DNA of 64,000 bases from Isoetes taiwanensis (taxonomy: Eukaryota > Streptophyta > Lycopodiopsida > Isoetales > Isoetaceae). Within the stretch, counting starts at the first letter, position 1; every line of letters begins with the position of its first letter. Positions 23,125-35,170 of this stretch are shown here, piece after piece. Both the position numbers and the translations under genes were made by a program. Where the stretch lies: assembly GCA_021234155.1 (NCBI GenBank), contig JAJEKV010000035.1:992001-1056000 (forward strand). Reading direction: 5' to 3'. A model generated the notes under the pieces. That model was not told where the DNA came from. It ran no database searches and was given only the letters and a program-made list of their open reading frames with translations.

Positions 23125-23325
23125 ACTTTTGATCCCAATGCAACTGATTCAGATCCAGAAGTAAAAGCAGCGGAATCAGAAGAAAAATCTAGTCACACTG
23201 ACATAAATCTTGAGGAAGCATTAGGCCAAGCTAAGGGACACGAGTACTCAAATAATGCAGTGAACCACATAGGGATTAACATTGTACAGGAAGCCAGGCC
23301 AGCAGAGATTGATGTGAGCGGCTGA
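23125..23325 (+). pseudogene. Orphan 3' exon of unknown gene
   Basis: After an acceptor-like CCCATTTTCAG the sequence is open for 66 codons and ends in TGA. It encodes an acidic, hydrophilic peptide that includes TFDPNATDSDPEV, EEKSSHTDINLEEALGQAKG and QEARPAEIDVSG. It has no ATG of its own. Codon-like composition and the clean acceptor suggest a real terminal exon, but no matching upstream exon was identified. Family unknown. Confidence 0.35.
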
Positions 23326-23729
23326 AAAACATTTTTGACGAAGTTTTTACTTGTAGATTTAAGTGGACAAGTTAATCGATTTTGATGTATTATGGTGCCT
23401 TAGCCCTTAGAAGTACTAACCCCCTTTATGACTCAAAGATCCATTGTTCCAAATGTAAACTGTATTTTGCATTCATTGCATGAAGATGATAAATCTGAGC
23501 ATAGCAGATGATAAAACGTTCCTTGCTGTTATGATGATATTGTTTTTATCTCTCTCTTAACAAGAAGAGAAGAAATTAGGGAAGTGTTGGAATGGTCCTT
23601 TCCAAATGCTGAATGAAAATGAATGAAGCACATGCTTTATTTGTTTACTGGAATATATTCCAGAACGATCAATGCTGGAAAATCATATAGCCAAATCATT
23701 GTAGATGTAGTAACTTTTTGAATATGTCT

Positions 23730-23985
23730 TGCAGTCCGTAATTCTACGCAAAGCAATCAAGTGTCATTTTTCTGTGATCTTGAAGGAGCATACGACATAT
23801 AACGTTTCTTTTAAATATGTCCGCAAATTTGCGTAAAGCAATATAGTGTCATTTGTCCATGATCTTGAAGGAGAATACGACATATACGGTTTCTTTTCAA
23901 TATGTTTGTGTAGTCTGCAATTTTGCGCAAAGCGATTGTCATTCTCTGTGAACTTGAAGAAGGATACGACACATAAGATTTCTCT
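23730..23985. repeat. Three-copy divergent tandem repeat (~85-92 bp unit)
   Basis: Each unit contains a GCAA(A/T)TTTGCG(C/T)AAAGC-like block, then TGTCATT, a TGATCTTGAAGGAG-like block and ATACGACA(T/C)ATA. Copies begin near 23730, 23822 and 23918 and differ by small indels. Non-coding. Confidence 0.7.
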
Positions 23986-24142
23986 AAAGTTTTGGCCAGC
24001 TATTGGAGAATTAATATTTGAACCAAACATGGGGGCTAAATTTACCTACAATTCACTCCAGTATTTCCTGTGTTGAAAGCAATTGTTGATTTGCATCCTC
24101 GTTATGCCATTGCTATATTCTATATGGCAATACTTAAAGACA

Positions 24143-24221
24143 TCTATGGTCCAGGAATAGTAAAATCTATAGAAAAGCTATCGATTTTACTATGGTCCAG
24201 GAATAGTAAAATCTATGGTCT
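24143..24221. repeat. Short duplication of 28 bp
   Basis: CTATGGTCCAGGAATAGTAA followed by AATCTAT occurs twice, about 49 bp apart, with AAGCTATCGATTTTA between. Non-coding. The surrounding 24000-24729 holds no gene. Confidence 0.6.
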
Positions 24222-24729
24222 ATTATTCAATATTGTTCCAGTCTTTTTGTTGTTTTAATTTTTGAGCCTGTATAATTTGATGGATTGCATAGTGTCAATT
24301 GCTCCACGATTTATCTTAGCATTGATGCCTAGTTAGGTCACCCTTTGTTCGTGACTCTGCAGGATGTTGGGGATAATGTTGGACATAATATGCAATAGGT
24401 ATGGCTCTTATGTCTTGCGCAGCCTTTCTTCTCTACTAAGTGGGAAATACAGTCCAGACATCACTAAAGCCATCGCACATCAAGTTAGTTGGTTATTTAT
24501 CAGGTGCATCAAATTGTAGGGCAACCATCACCATACCAACATCCAGATATGTACAAATAGAATAGAATAGAATAGTTTTTTAAACGTCCACGAAGACCAA
24601 TAGGTCATGGGACCCATACAATGGGCTAGTACAATCATTACTACTAGGATTAAAAAACCCCTGCCTCGAAAGGTTTTCAAGGGAAAAACCTTTGCAGTAA
24701 TGATGATACTAGACAAGCTTAGATAATGA

Positions 24730-24942
24730 CTACTGAGGGTTCAGTAATTGCAGACGTTTATCTAGAACCTCAAGTATGTATAATGCCAAGTCATGCACAG
24801 ATGGTGCGCTGAGAAGTTGTGGAAGCGTGGAATGGAATGCTAAGGTCGAAAAATGATTCCGGACTATCTCAAAAGCAGGGCAACTCAGAAGAGTATGGCT
24901 TTCAGAAGAAGCATCATGGATACTCGAAAATGCTGACAGCAC
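24730..24942 (-). pseudogene. LINE C-terminal fragment
   Basis: The minus-strand frame contains SESHTLLSCPAFEIVRNHF and a trailing helical region SVHDLALYILEVLDKR. The E-x-H-x-L-x-x-C-P-x-F-x-x-x-R pattern is the second half of the zinc-binding region at the C-terminus of LINE reverse transcriptases. The first Cys pair is not in frame. It is truncated. Confidence 0.4.
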
Positions 24943-25127
24943 TCATGAATAAGATATTGAAAACTTCAAAAGGCAACGATTGCATGAAGTGTCATCCATA
25001 TACAAGTCTAATTTTGCATGTAATGAAATTCTATTCCTTGTTAGTGGTATTTTAGCTTTAAAATGCGAACACTTTTAGGCTACGAAAACAAATCCCTATA
25101 ATTATACCATTCACATGGCTCGATATT

Positions 25128-25343
25128 AAACAAAGAAGATCCAACGCACGAAACAATCAAACCAAAAATGCACTCTTGGTTTAAACAAAGAAGATCTAAC
25201 ACGAAACAATCAAACCGAAAATGCACTCTTGGGTCACCAGAGGGCAACCCTCCGTGCACAGCACCTTGTTTTACATATGTTTTGTTGTTCAACCTAAGAA
25301 ATATGTATCTAATAGTTTAGAAAAAAAAAAAAAAAAAAAAAAA
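25128..25343. repeat. Tandem duplication and poly(A) run
   Basis: A ~58-bp unit (AACAAAGAAGATC(C/T)AAC...GAAACAATCAAACC(A/G)AAAATGCACTC) is repeated twice between 25128 and 25245. A run of about 24 A residues follows at 25320-25343. A retroposed tail is possible, but no target duplication was found. Confidence 0.6.
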
Positions 25344-25420
25344 ACCATATGTTCTTACCTAGCTTTACATTTATCGAAATGTCAGCATTGCTGAAAGTAC
25401 CTTACAATTTCTTATTCATA

Positions 25421-26138
25421 TCAATCATGTTGCCTATCATCAGTTGAGCACTCTTTTGGTATATGTGGAATTAAATAATCTCTCACTTTGTGCCTTAGTA
25501 CATCCATTAACTCTGCGGCATGGAGGTTAGCAAGAATCTTGACAGTTACGGTATGGTATGATTCTCGACAGTAAGTATGACGTAGGTGGTCTTTCAAATA
25601 AAATTCTTGTTGTCTTGATGGGATAGACCTATTTGGCAAAAGGTTGCTAGTACTGCGTGTGTGGATTTCTCACCAAGTTATTCACAAGCATAGGCTTTTG
25701 AACTCTATGTATAAGCTGATCGTCAATGTTGATATCCTTCCACCCTCTACTAAATGCTCCATTTAGGTCTTGCATTCTAGTTAGACACTTATTGGCATCT
25801 AGCTCTGGAATACTCACATTAAATGCTTATAAATCTTGCTCATTTAGTCCAGCTCCAATTGCATTAAATAAACTCAAAATGTCATGGTCCTTTGAGCACA
25901 GGACAAGCAAAGTGTTTCCTTGTCCACTCCACTCAAACATAGTCTTGCTTTATTTGCAAGCACATAGTACAGGTTGAAGCCTCCTAAGACGTACGTATCT
26001 ATATGACCAGAAAAAAGATTGTTGGAATTGCTCACACTCTCTCACATAGGCTACAGGCTTTCTCATCACAAGCAGCAATCTAACATGGTCATGTTGCAAG
26101 CTCCCACAGTACATGGGAGTTGCAACGACTATTAGCAA
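25421..26138 (-). pseudogene. Degenerate coding-like stretch, family unknown
   Basis: On the minus strand three consecutive frames remain open across about 700 bp. They hold peptides such as SLQHDHVRLLLVMRKPVAYV, FEWSGQGNTLLVLCSKDHDI, FSRGWKDINIDDQLI and HTVTVKILANLHAAELMDVL. They look protein-like rather than random but contain stops and a frame change, and I do not recognise the family. Confidence 0.35.
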
Positions 26139-26523
26139 TCTTACCTAGAAAATGTCAAGACAAATCTTGAGGTGCATCTGGAGTTGGATCGTTTAATGGA
26201 AATTTTGTTAGACCTTGGACGTCACATCTATGGAAGCCACATCCATGGAACACCGTATTTAGAGTCCGAGCTTTTTTTGTGGTTTTTCTGGCCATCCGTT
26301 ATCAGCCACTATACACTTCGTTTCAAACCTAGAACCAACTATTTTGGGGCATTTTTGGATCCATCCGGCTAAATCTGAGCTCAAATCGCTTCCTTTCTTC
26401 ATCAAACCAAAGTTAAAAAAGCGGACAAAGTGATTAGAAGGGCTTTTGAAGCAGTTCAAGCCGCCCACGGAGCTGCAAGAATGATCTGACCAAAGATCTT
26501 AGCTCCACCGCGCAGTTTCATGC

Positions 26524-26660
26524 TTGGTTTTTGGCCAAAAATACCACTTTTTGGCCAGAAATACCACTCTTTTTGGTCGGAAATACCACTTTTTTGGTTG
26601 AAAATACCACCTTGTTGATAACGTGTGGTCGGAAATACCACCAAAAACGTCCGAAAATAT
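26524..26660. repeat. ~22-bp tandem repeat array
   Basis: Five to six imperfect units of GG(C/T)C(A/G)GAAATACCACTTTTTT lie immediately left of the chromovirus LTR, ending 28 bp before its target duplication. The array reads as pairs such as GGCCAAAAATACCACTTTTT and GGTCGGAAATACCACTTTTT. Non-coding; open frames across it are artefacts of the repeat. Confidence 0.75.
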
Positions 26661-26687
26661 CACATCCCAGACTCTGAATATGGGCGT

Positions 26688-28344
26688 TGTGACGCTCCCT
26701 GAATATATACGACCCCCGGCCGTATACATACAGGGACTTTCCCCTCCCATGGCGACCATCTCGCCATGAGCAGGGCCCTCTGTCTATCCCGGGCCATCTA
26801 TAGAAAGATGCCCGAGTGAAGGACACGGAGGTGTCATTCGGCCCACGCCTTCAATGGGACTCCTACGTCGCGGAAGCGTGAATACATGTTAGCACACAGC
26901 ATAAATCATATATAAATAACTACCACGAAGGGTGGCACATCCATCCAAGTACCCTGGCAAAGAATATGCATCTAATCCTAAGGAAAACACCCCAAACCCC
27001 AGGTTCTACCCCGGTTCAGACTCCTGTGAGGATAGACTGACGGCTCGGTCTCAAGAGATCAGCAGACAGAGGTATAACCTGGCGTTGGCTGGCATAGAAC
27101 AGTGGCTAGGGTTGTCCACTCCATCCGCCCCTCCTGTGCACACTTTGCAGATGGGTCGATTCACGCTATGGCGTCGCTATAGCCTTCCGGAGACGCAGAC
27201 TCAAGGTATCACCCTACGAGCCTACTCCAGGGTTCATGACGCCCCGGTCCGACGAGGCAGGTCAGGGAAGCGTCCCCTTCCAGGATCACAGTGGTTCCAT
27301 GGGTGAGCTAGAGAATACGTGCCGCATCAGCGACCCCCGCATCCGTACCCGACTTACTCACCCTAAATCTACTCAAAGTGCATGATGCCCCATACGGGTC
27401 ACACCACTACACCCAGGGAGTGTCAGACCCATACCCGGCCCTCTACGTGACCGGCTATCAGGCCTAGCCCACTGTAGGAGTCTCAGGAGCCTTTTATGTT
27501 CGTGCAAGACCCCACCCCATTTCACCACTGCGTCCCTTCTCTGGTGCTAAGCCATTCCATAGCATCTACGATCCGGTGGTCTCTTGTACACAGGCCGCAT
27601 TTAATGGGAATTACAGGGATCATCCTAGGAGCATTCTACTACACATGGCTCAGAGGTCTCTACCCCCCTTATTTCCCCCATTTCCAGAGTTATACTATGC
27701 AAAGAACTATCAAACCATCCTTTAAGAACAAGACCAGAATCAGAAATAAAGAGAACTCACCTTTGCAATCAAGGGTTAGTTCCTACAAGTAAAGCACAGA
27801 GAGAACAGAAGAAATAAACACTACAGTTGCCCAACAGGGGCGCTACCCTAGAATTCCCAAGCTATACTAGCCACCCACCTGAGTTCCTGCTGGACCCGTT
27901 GTCATTTGGTGCTTCCATCTTCCTTGGACTTGGTGCTTAGCTCTGGCTACACAGGTAAAGTGCTTGACAAAGGTGGCGCTCAGCTTGGCAAAGGTAGGCG
28001 CTCAGTTCCTGCTCCTCTGGACGATTTTGGGGAGACAATTAGGGTTAGGGGTCAAGTTGATGGCCCAATTTGGAAGTCCCCATGCTGGCCAATCGATTTA
28101 GGCCAGGTGGCGCCTTCCCAAAGCATTAATTAGTTTAATTAACATATATTAATATTAATCCCTAAATTATAGGTTATTATCTTTAATGATCTAATTAGCA
28201 TAGCTAATTATATCCCTTTTAGGTCAACCCCCTAGGTTACAATACCCCATGGTGGCGTACCTTTACTGGGTGACGTGTCAGTATATTTATATATATACCG
28301 TATAAATACGTTATGTATACCGTATAAATACGTGGAACGTCACA
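26688..28344 (-). repeat. 3' LTR of the chromovirus (1657 bp)
   Basis: It runs from TGTGACGCTCCC to GGAACGTCACA on the plus strand and is flanked on the left by GGCGT. Its right-hand 600 bp (27742-28344) match 37171-37753. Near the right end a 22-bp unit (GTATACCGTATAAATACGT) is duplicated relative to the other LTR. Open frames such as 26932-27306 and 27906-28133 lie within the LTR and are not genes. Confidence 0.9.
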
Positions 28345-28364
28345 TTCTCCCCTCCTTAAAAAAA
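28345..28364 (-). other. Polypurine tract
   Basis: On the minus strand TTTTTTTAAGGAGGGGAGAA abuts the 3' LTR start TGTGACG. This is the plus-strand primer site for reverse transcription in LTR retrotransposons. The position and purine run are directly visible, and two related copies have the same arrangement. Confidence 0.8.
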
Positions 28365-28955
28365 TAATGTTGTCCTCAGCATTGGGGTTAGTTAATCCAG
28401 ACAGCTACTTGAAGAAACTGAAATAGAAAATAACTCATTATTTCGGACAGTAATACATTGAAGTTGAAAATATAACATAGTGTAAGCACCAAGGTGCATT
28501 TTACAAACTTATGATCAAAGAGAAAGTTTAAGGACTAAAGTCCCATTTCAAAACATGGTAAACAACGAAAATTGACACATGTAGACAAAATGGATCTGGA
28601 AAAGTCGGGTCATCAGCAACCCTCTACACATGGGCAGGTCACGAACTGCTCACTGGCCTGCACATGTCAATATGTGAGTATATATCAATAATATAATTAG
28701 ATTGTGGTTGAAGGGACCACCCCCTATAATAAATAAAAGAAACCCCTATCTACAAGGGAACGTATCATGTCTATAGTTTGCAATTCATTGCGGCATAAGG
28801 AATGGTCTAGTTCCCATTATAGCCGAGATGAACACAGCCTATCAACTACATGCCCTACAAGCAATTCGTGGTCATGTCCACATTGACAATATACCACGTC
28901 CTAGAGAACACGAAGGTGATCTCATCATCGGTAACTATTATTATTTACGATGCAT
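28365..28955 (-). other. 3' untranslated internal region of the chromovirus
   Basis: About 590 bp between the chromodomain stop and the polypurine tract. It has no ORF. It shares the block ACCACGTCC...CTCATCATCGGTAAC with the relic at 4064-5060. Confidence 0.6.
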
Positions 28956-30131
28956 CTAGCCCTCTAGAGCGTTACTCTTGGCATTCAAGCTTCCAAGCTT
29001 ACCGCCGGGTGTGGGGTTGATAGCATCGTTGATGGTGCGGCCCTGAGATTCGCGCATGAAGTTCGGATAGTGCTTCTCAAGGTCTATCTTCATCACCCAG
29101 GTAGCATCCTCAACTGGTAAGTGTTTCCACTTAACCAAGTATTGCAACATTTGAGTCCTTCTGGTTTGTTTATAAGCTCGATCAAGAAGAGCTTCAGGCA
29201 CTATCTCCAGGTGCTCCTCTGTCATTTCTAGGAGGGTTGGGGTATCCAAAACCTCCTCTAGATTAGGCATGTGTTGTTTCAGAAGGCTCACGTGAAAGAC
29301 CTTGTGGATCTTCAAGCGGGGTGGCAAATCCAAGCGATATGCCTGTTCTCCAACACGTTCAATGATTGTGAATGGCCCAGCCCATCTGGGTGCCAACTTC
29401 TTGCAGTTACCAATCTTAAGCTTGGCTTGTTTTACTTTAATCTTAAGCCAAACTGATTCGCCCACCTGGAAGACTCGTGGGGTTCTGTGCTTATCCGCTA
29501 CACTCTTCTGACGACTGCGTGCGGCTAGTAAGTAACCACGAACTTCTTCAACCAAGGCTTGCATTTCCAAGAGGAGTTGTTGAGAAACCTCCACCTTAGA
29601 GACAGGGTTATGCCATGTGTCTGGAGTAAGACATTGATAACCATAATTTATCATAAAGGGAGACATTCTGGAAGACTCCTGCTTCATGCTGTTATAGGCA
29701 AATTCGACCAGATAAATATAGTCAGCCCATTGGGATTGCTTACTCCACACATAACTTCGTAGCATATTCTCTATAATACGATTGGTACGTTCTGTCTGAC
29801 CATCCGTCTGAGGATGATATGCCGTACTCATAGCAAGCTTGGTCTGGATGGTGGCGAAGAAATCTTTCCAGAATGCACTTACAAATTTGGGATCCCTGTC
29901 GGATACAATAACTCGTGGCATTCCGTGCAACCTGAAGATCTCCTTTGCAAATAGCAGGGCGGTGTCGAAGGCTGTGTCGGTGGTACGACATGGCAAGAAA
30001 TGAGCCATTTTCGACAGTTTGTCGACCACCACCATCAATGCATCATATCCACGGAGAGTACGTGGAAGGCCCACAATGAAATCCATGGTTATCACTTCCC
30101 ACTTAGCATTGGGCACATTCAGAGGTTGCAA
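28956..30131 (-). pseudogene. Chromovirus integrase with C-terminal chromodomain
   Basis: The 391-codon frame holds the integrase core with D (MDFIVGLP), D (VSDRDPKF) and E (HPQTDGQTERTN), then a GPF-type region (RWAGPFTIIERVGEQAYRL). It ends in a chromodomain (residues ~330-385: QYLVKWKHLPVEDATWV), which in this lineage guides insertion to particular chromatin marks. The zinc-binding HHCC part lies upstream in another frame, so a frameshift near 30125 separates them. The core itself has no stop. Confidence 0.85.
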
Positions 30132-32665
30132 CTCTCATGAATCCTTAGTTGCTCAGCCTTGGTTTGTTGACACACTTGACACTGCTTAATGTACCTAGCA
30201 ATGTCCTTCTTCATGGAAGGCCAAAAATAACTGGAGCGGATCTTAAAGTAGGTCTTCATAAAACCTGCATGTCCAGCTATAGGGCTGTTGTGTGTGTCAT
30301 GGAGAATCAGCTTACGTACTCCTGAAGTCTCAGGTACACACAACTTGTCCTTGTAATATAGTAAGTGGCCCTCTTTCTTATATGAACGGAAAGCTTCCCG
30401 CTCTTTATCTGTGCGTGCCTCTTTAGTCAGACTAGCCCAAACATCACGGAACTCGGGATCTGTGGCCAAGGTTTGTTCTATTTGTTTTCCAAACTCACTG
30501 GTGAGTGTGGAAATTGCATTACAATGGGTTCGGGTTATCAAGGGATGGCGTGACAACGCATCCGCAACCACATTGTGCTTCCCAGGCTTATACATAATCT
30601 CAAAGTCATACACCTCCAGAAATTCCATCCATCTTCTCTGACGGAGGTTGAGATTTTGCTGGGTAGATAAATAACGGAGACTCTGATGATCTGTATCAAG
30701 CTAAAATCTTCTACCAAGAAGGTAGTGTTTCCATATACGCAGAGCGCGGACAACTGCTAACAACTCCTGATTATGGTTAGGGTATCGCTGTTCAGTGTTG
30801 GTCATCTTCTTTGAATCGTATGCAATAACCCTCCCCTCCTGCATTAGAACTCCACCGGTAGCAATCTTACTGGCATCCGTTCCCACTAGCTTATCCTTAT
30901 CAGGATCGGGCAATGTGAGGACTGGTGCAGACGTTAAAGCATCTTTAAGCTTCTGGAAGCCTACCTGGACTTTTGCTTTCCAATGTTCAATCCAATCCTT
31001 CACCTTCTCGTGCTTTGTGAGATCAGTGAGAGGTGCGGCAATCGTTGCAAAATCCTTGACAAATTTGCGATAATATCCTGCTAGTCCCAAGAAACTTCGG
31101 ACTTCTGAAACATTACCTGGAATAGGCCAATCCCTTACTGCTTCTATCTTTGTTGGATCTGTAGCAATTCCCTCTGCTGAAATGATATGTCCCAAATAAT
31201 CCATCTTGGGGGTGGCAAACTTGCATTTAGAGAACTTAGCAAAGAGCTGATGACGTCTTAGCTTTTGTAGGGCCAAGCGAAGATGGGCCTCATACTCCTC
31301 TAGAGTTTTACTATAGATGAGAATGTCATCAAAGAAAATAACAACAAAGTCATCCAAGTATTGGCGGAAGACATCATTCATTAACCGCATAAAAGTCGCG
31401 GGGGCATTAGTTAATCTAAACGGCATAACGGTAAACTCATAATGCCCATATCTAGTGCGAAAAGCAGATTTATGGATGTCCTCCTCCTTTATCCTTATCT
31501 GATGGTATCCGGAGCGTAAATCAATCTTTGAGAAGTATTTGGCCCCTTGCAACTGGTCCATTAGATCATCTGCCCTAGGCAAAGCGTAGCGATTCTTGAT
31601 GGTATGCTTATTGAGCTGCCTATAATCAATACACATCCTCAAGGAGCCATCCTTCTTCTTAACAAAAAGGATAGGAGCGCCAAAAGGCGAAACACTAGGC
31701 CGAATGAAACCTAGGTTTAGTAACTCCTGAAGTTGCTTCTTAAGCTCTGCCAACTCTGGGGGACTCATGCGGTACGGGGCCTTGCTGGTAGGCTTAATAC
31801 CTGGTTCTAGAGCTATCTCACATTCTACCCCTCTAAAAGGAGGAAGTTTCTGGATCTCATCTGGGAAAAGATCGCTAAATTCTCGGAGAAGATTAGCATT
31901 CCCCTCTGGCAAGGTATCGATTACTTGCTTCTGCTTAGCATCCGACTCAATGGAGGCAAGTCTAATGAGACAGAGGAGCGTATCCTTGCGTATAGCTTTT
32001 TCTAGCTGCCTGATGGACATAGACTGCATAATAGGGCTGAATAGATCACCTTTTATAGTCACGCGAGCTCCATTGGCGGCGTTGAAGGTAACTTCCCGTT
32101 TTTCGCAGTCTATATTGGCCTTTGCAGATGCCAAGAATTTCATACCAACAATAAGATCATATTTGCCAATATCCATTATCTCGGCACCCAAAGCAACTGG
32201 TGCACCTGGCAACTGCATCTTAAGGTTAATGCGACGGCCATGAGTGTGTCTGATCTTACCACTGGCTAAAGTGACAGGCTTTGGTCGGGACCTTAACGTT
32301 TCAAGCTGCAATACCTGGGCCATTCTAGGAGAAGCAAAATTATGTGTACTTCCCGTATCCATTAGAATTATGAAAGGCTTACTGTCTACTTGACCTATGG
32401 TGGAAATAACAGCAGGCTGACTTTCAACATTGCCGGTTTCAATGGCTGCAAGGATATGAGACGCACCGTGAATGTACTCGGGAGCCTCCTCCTCGACAGG
32501 TGGTGTGGACTCAAGGTCATCCCAATCGAGGTCGGCCATGGCCAGCTGGGCAGTCTGCGTGACATAAGGACAATTCTGCATGAAGTGCCCAGGTCGCATA
32601 CACCTGTAGCATGCCTTATCCCGGCGGAGCTGCTCTCGAACCTCTTTAGGAATGGACTGTAAGAG
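30119..32665 (-). pseudogene. Chromovirus zinc knuckle, protease, RT, RNase H, integrase N-terminus
   Basis: On the minus strand: a CCHC knuckle ([14 protein letters not shown]), protease with [11 protein letters not shown], reverse transcriptase with DLRSGYHQI and FFDDILIYS, and Ty3 RNase H with [11 protein letters not shown] and [10 protein letters not shown]. An in-frame TAG at 30701-30703 interrupts just before the TDHQSL segment, and the same frame then continues through RNase H and the HHCC integrase zinc domain ([10 protein letters not shown]...CQVCQQTKA). The in-frame stop and the later frameshift mean no full Pol can be made from this copy. This region lies in the -1 frame relative to gag. 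Confidence 0.88.
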
Positions 32666-33777
32666 GTTTCGAACTTCCTTGCCGCATTATTCGATTTATC
32701 GGACGTGCTGAAGGTGACTTTCTTTTCCTGGCGGCCATGAGAATTCTGCTGAGAGGGTCCCGGACTGGGTGAACGGCCCTTGTAAGGTGTGTACGGGCGT
32801 GGCTGGGAGTAAGATGCTGGACGTTGGTACTGGCTTCGCGGCGTGTCCTCTTCAAGGCTCAATGCCTTAGCCTCGGCCTCCGCAACTGACTTGGGGTCTA
32901 TGGCTTTAACCATTCGTTTAATTGATGGGGCCAACCCTTCAATGTAGCCCTCCACCGCCCTCTTCTCATTCATACCCGGCACATATAGCCTCAGGCGCAT
33001 GAATTCATCAGTGTAGGCGTGGACCGACATATTCTTTTGCTCTAATCGGTAAAAAGTTTGAATCTGTTGGCATTTGTGCGCACGAGGCACGTAATGCGAC
33101 TTAAAGGCTTTGGCAAACTTTCTGAAGTTGCATCTGCTCCTATCCAGATGCTTGGCTCTGGCATAGCCCTTCCACCAAATACGGGCAGCTCCTGTAAGGT
33201 TGGTGGTGGCAACCTTTCCTGTATCCTTTTCTGTCATACCATAGGATTTCCCAAACTCCTTCATCTCGTCCAACCAGGACTCTGCATTCAGTCCGCCTCT
33301 AGATTTCCCATCAAACTGGGTCAGTTTCCTATTTTTCCATATACTAGTTATGGCTGTGTCAACCGTTTTACGGTACTCCTTGTCTCGGCGGTGTGCATGG
33401 CCACCGGATGACATAGACGACTCAGAGGACTCAGAAGTTGCTGACTGGGAGGATGTGGCACTGTCCCTAGAGGAACCTCGATGACGTTTGGAACGGTGCC
33501 TCCTCGGTACGGGTGCAGGACTGGATTCAGGTGCAGAAGGCTGCTGTGGTGGGGGACTTGGCGGTAACGGAGGTAACTCCGGTCCATCCTCCTGGACATG
33601 CTGCGGTGGGTTGACATCTAGTACATAAGTCTGCAACTCAACTAGTTGCCTCTTCATCAACATAAGTTCCTGCTCAGGGGTTAACCTACTGGCATTCGAG
33701 GGTGTCTGCCAGGCGGCGTTGCGTGCACCGTCTATATTGAGCATAAAAAGATATAAGCAGAATTCCAGCAACATCAA
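32650..33777 (-). pseudogene. Chromovirus Gag (capsid) frame
   Basis: Open from MMLLEF (33777) or the inner MLNIDGARN (33705). A Pro/Ser/Arg-rich section (PPPQQPSAPESSPAP, RRHRSKRHRG) precedes the retrotransposon Gag domain (GAARIWWKGYARAK, MSVHAYTDEFMRLRLYVPG). Near 32675 the coding sense passes to the -1 frame, which contains the zinc knuckle. I see no good slippery heptamer there, so a mutation is as likely as programmed shifting. The apparent C-terminus down to 32395 in the Gag frame is out-of-frame translation. Confidence 0.8.
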
Positions 33778-33997
33778 GTCTCACAACAAGATCATTTTGG
33801 GTAGTACTGAAGAAAGAGAATAAGAAAAGACAAGAGAAAAGATTTTGATTATAAGTCAAAACAACTGTTACATTGAAGAACTTCACACTGAAGGTAGTTA
33901 TCAACTTAAAGTTATATAATACACAAGTGGATCTTATACATTGGGCACTTCCTTAGTCACACTGAAGCATAGCAAAACAAAACTGAGGGGTCCGGAC

Positions 33998-34458
33998 CTA
34001 GGGCTGCGCAAAAGGGTACAAGATAGAGTAGCGAACGCTCTCGCGTACAGCTCTCACTAACTTGTAGCGAGCCCAGGCCTGAACGATAACAGGTTGGTAG
34101 TCCAAGGTGGGGCTAACGATGAGGAGGTTAAAGAGCCTCCTTAGTGCATAGAAGATTTGCCACAGGTGATCATTGGCATCCTCAAAGGCTTCATGCCTGG
34201 TCATGTCCCAATAGTCCCATGTGCGACGAAGAGTTTGCTTCAGATCTTCAAAGGCCCGTTCCCTGAGGATGTTAACTATTTCCAAGCCTTTATCGGGATC
34301 GTATGGCTCTCCTTGCTCTGCAGGTTCCTCCATCTCATAATCACCGTCGCGCTCCGGGTACTCCCCATATCGTTGGCCGTAATCTTGCTCGGGAGGCCCT
34401 GGATCATCCCTTCGTATCTGGGCGGTGATTCTTTCTTCATATTCCTCAAGACCCTCGT
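33998..34458 (-). CDS. Extra sense ORF upstream of gag, segment 3 (unknown)
   Basis: A 153-codon open segment begins just after a strong acceptor (TTTATTCTTGCCATCTTGCAG on the minus strand, read in two parts as pyrimidine tract and GCAG) and ends in TAG. The product is acidic at first (DEGLEEYEER, EMEEPAEQGEPYDPDKGLE) then helical and basic/aromatic (LKQTLRRTWDYWDMTRHEAF, LWQIFYALRRLFNLLI). No known domain. It is in the same strand as gag and lies 220 bp upstream of it. It may be an exon of an additional retroelement gene or captured host sequence. Confidence 0.45.
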
Positions 34459-34679
34459 CTGCAAGATGGCAAGAATAAATATATATATACATTGAGCAAT
34501 TTTCTTATACCAACTTTAAGGAAGAGAAATAAGCATTGAAGGGAAAAGATAATTCAATGGTTTTTCAACGGTACAAGTAAATATAAGAAGATAGTACATA
34601 GGTTTTGTGATGGCCCATTAAAGGTAATGCCAATCAAAATTACATAAAACTGCATACAATGGTCCAACAAAATCTAGAA

Positions 34680-35014
34680 CTAAGAGGTCGACCCTTCAAC
34701 ATCTCGTACTTGGGTATCAAACTCAGGCTCTAGTCGGTGCTGCAGGAGTAGCACACTAGGGTTAACTGATGATGCAGCTGATGAAGCTATCTCTGGAGGA
34801 ACATTTGTAGCCAATGGCGCTGCAACCAGCAGACTCATGTTCATCCAAGAATCGATATCGTGGTCAAATACTGCAATGGCTAGATCACGATTTACCAGGA
34901 CGATCTGCTCAAGGTTAGGGGCTAACTTCTTATGGCCGGCAGGTAGAAAGTGCCCTAAGTGCCTAAACAGCCGCCTCTGCTTCAGGTGCAATTGCTTTAG
35001 CAAAGAAGAGAACT
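34680..35014 (-). CDS. Extra sense ORF upstream of gag, segment 2 (unknown)
   Basis: A ~107-codon open segment with LKQRRLFRHLGHFLPAGHKK and an Ala/Ser/Val-rich end (ATNVPPEIASSAASSV). No recognised domain. It lies between the other two upstream segments on the same strand. Without splice evidence at its left end it could also be a spurious frame. Confidence 0.3.
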
Positions 35015-35170
35015 TGTCTGCTTGTAAAAGCCGACAAGAAGAACCGGGTAATATGGCATTTCAACCCCTGAACCGTCGGATGGGTTGAAGAAGCCAATTC
35101 AGACTCCAAGTTCTAGGGCAGTTCCTCTTCCATGGCAAAATCTTTCTCCTCCTGAGCATACTGGCCCTCA

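Noticed and set aside
23730-23985. Repeat cluster considered as a CRISPR-like array
   Set aside because: Copies are directly adjacent and divergent, without unique spacers, in plant nuclear DNA.
25320-25343. Poly(A) run as the tail of a processed retrocopy
   Set aside because: No coding sequence precedes it and no flanking target duplication could be found.
26932-28133. Several 75-124 codon frames on the plus strand
   Set aside because: They lie wholly within the chromovirus LTR and are opposite to the element's coding strand.
30411-33411. Plus-strand frames of 76-158 codons across the chromovirus
   Set aside because: They are antisense shadows of gag-pol.
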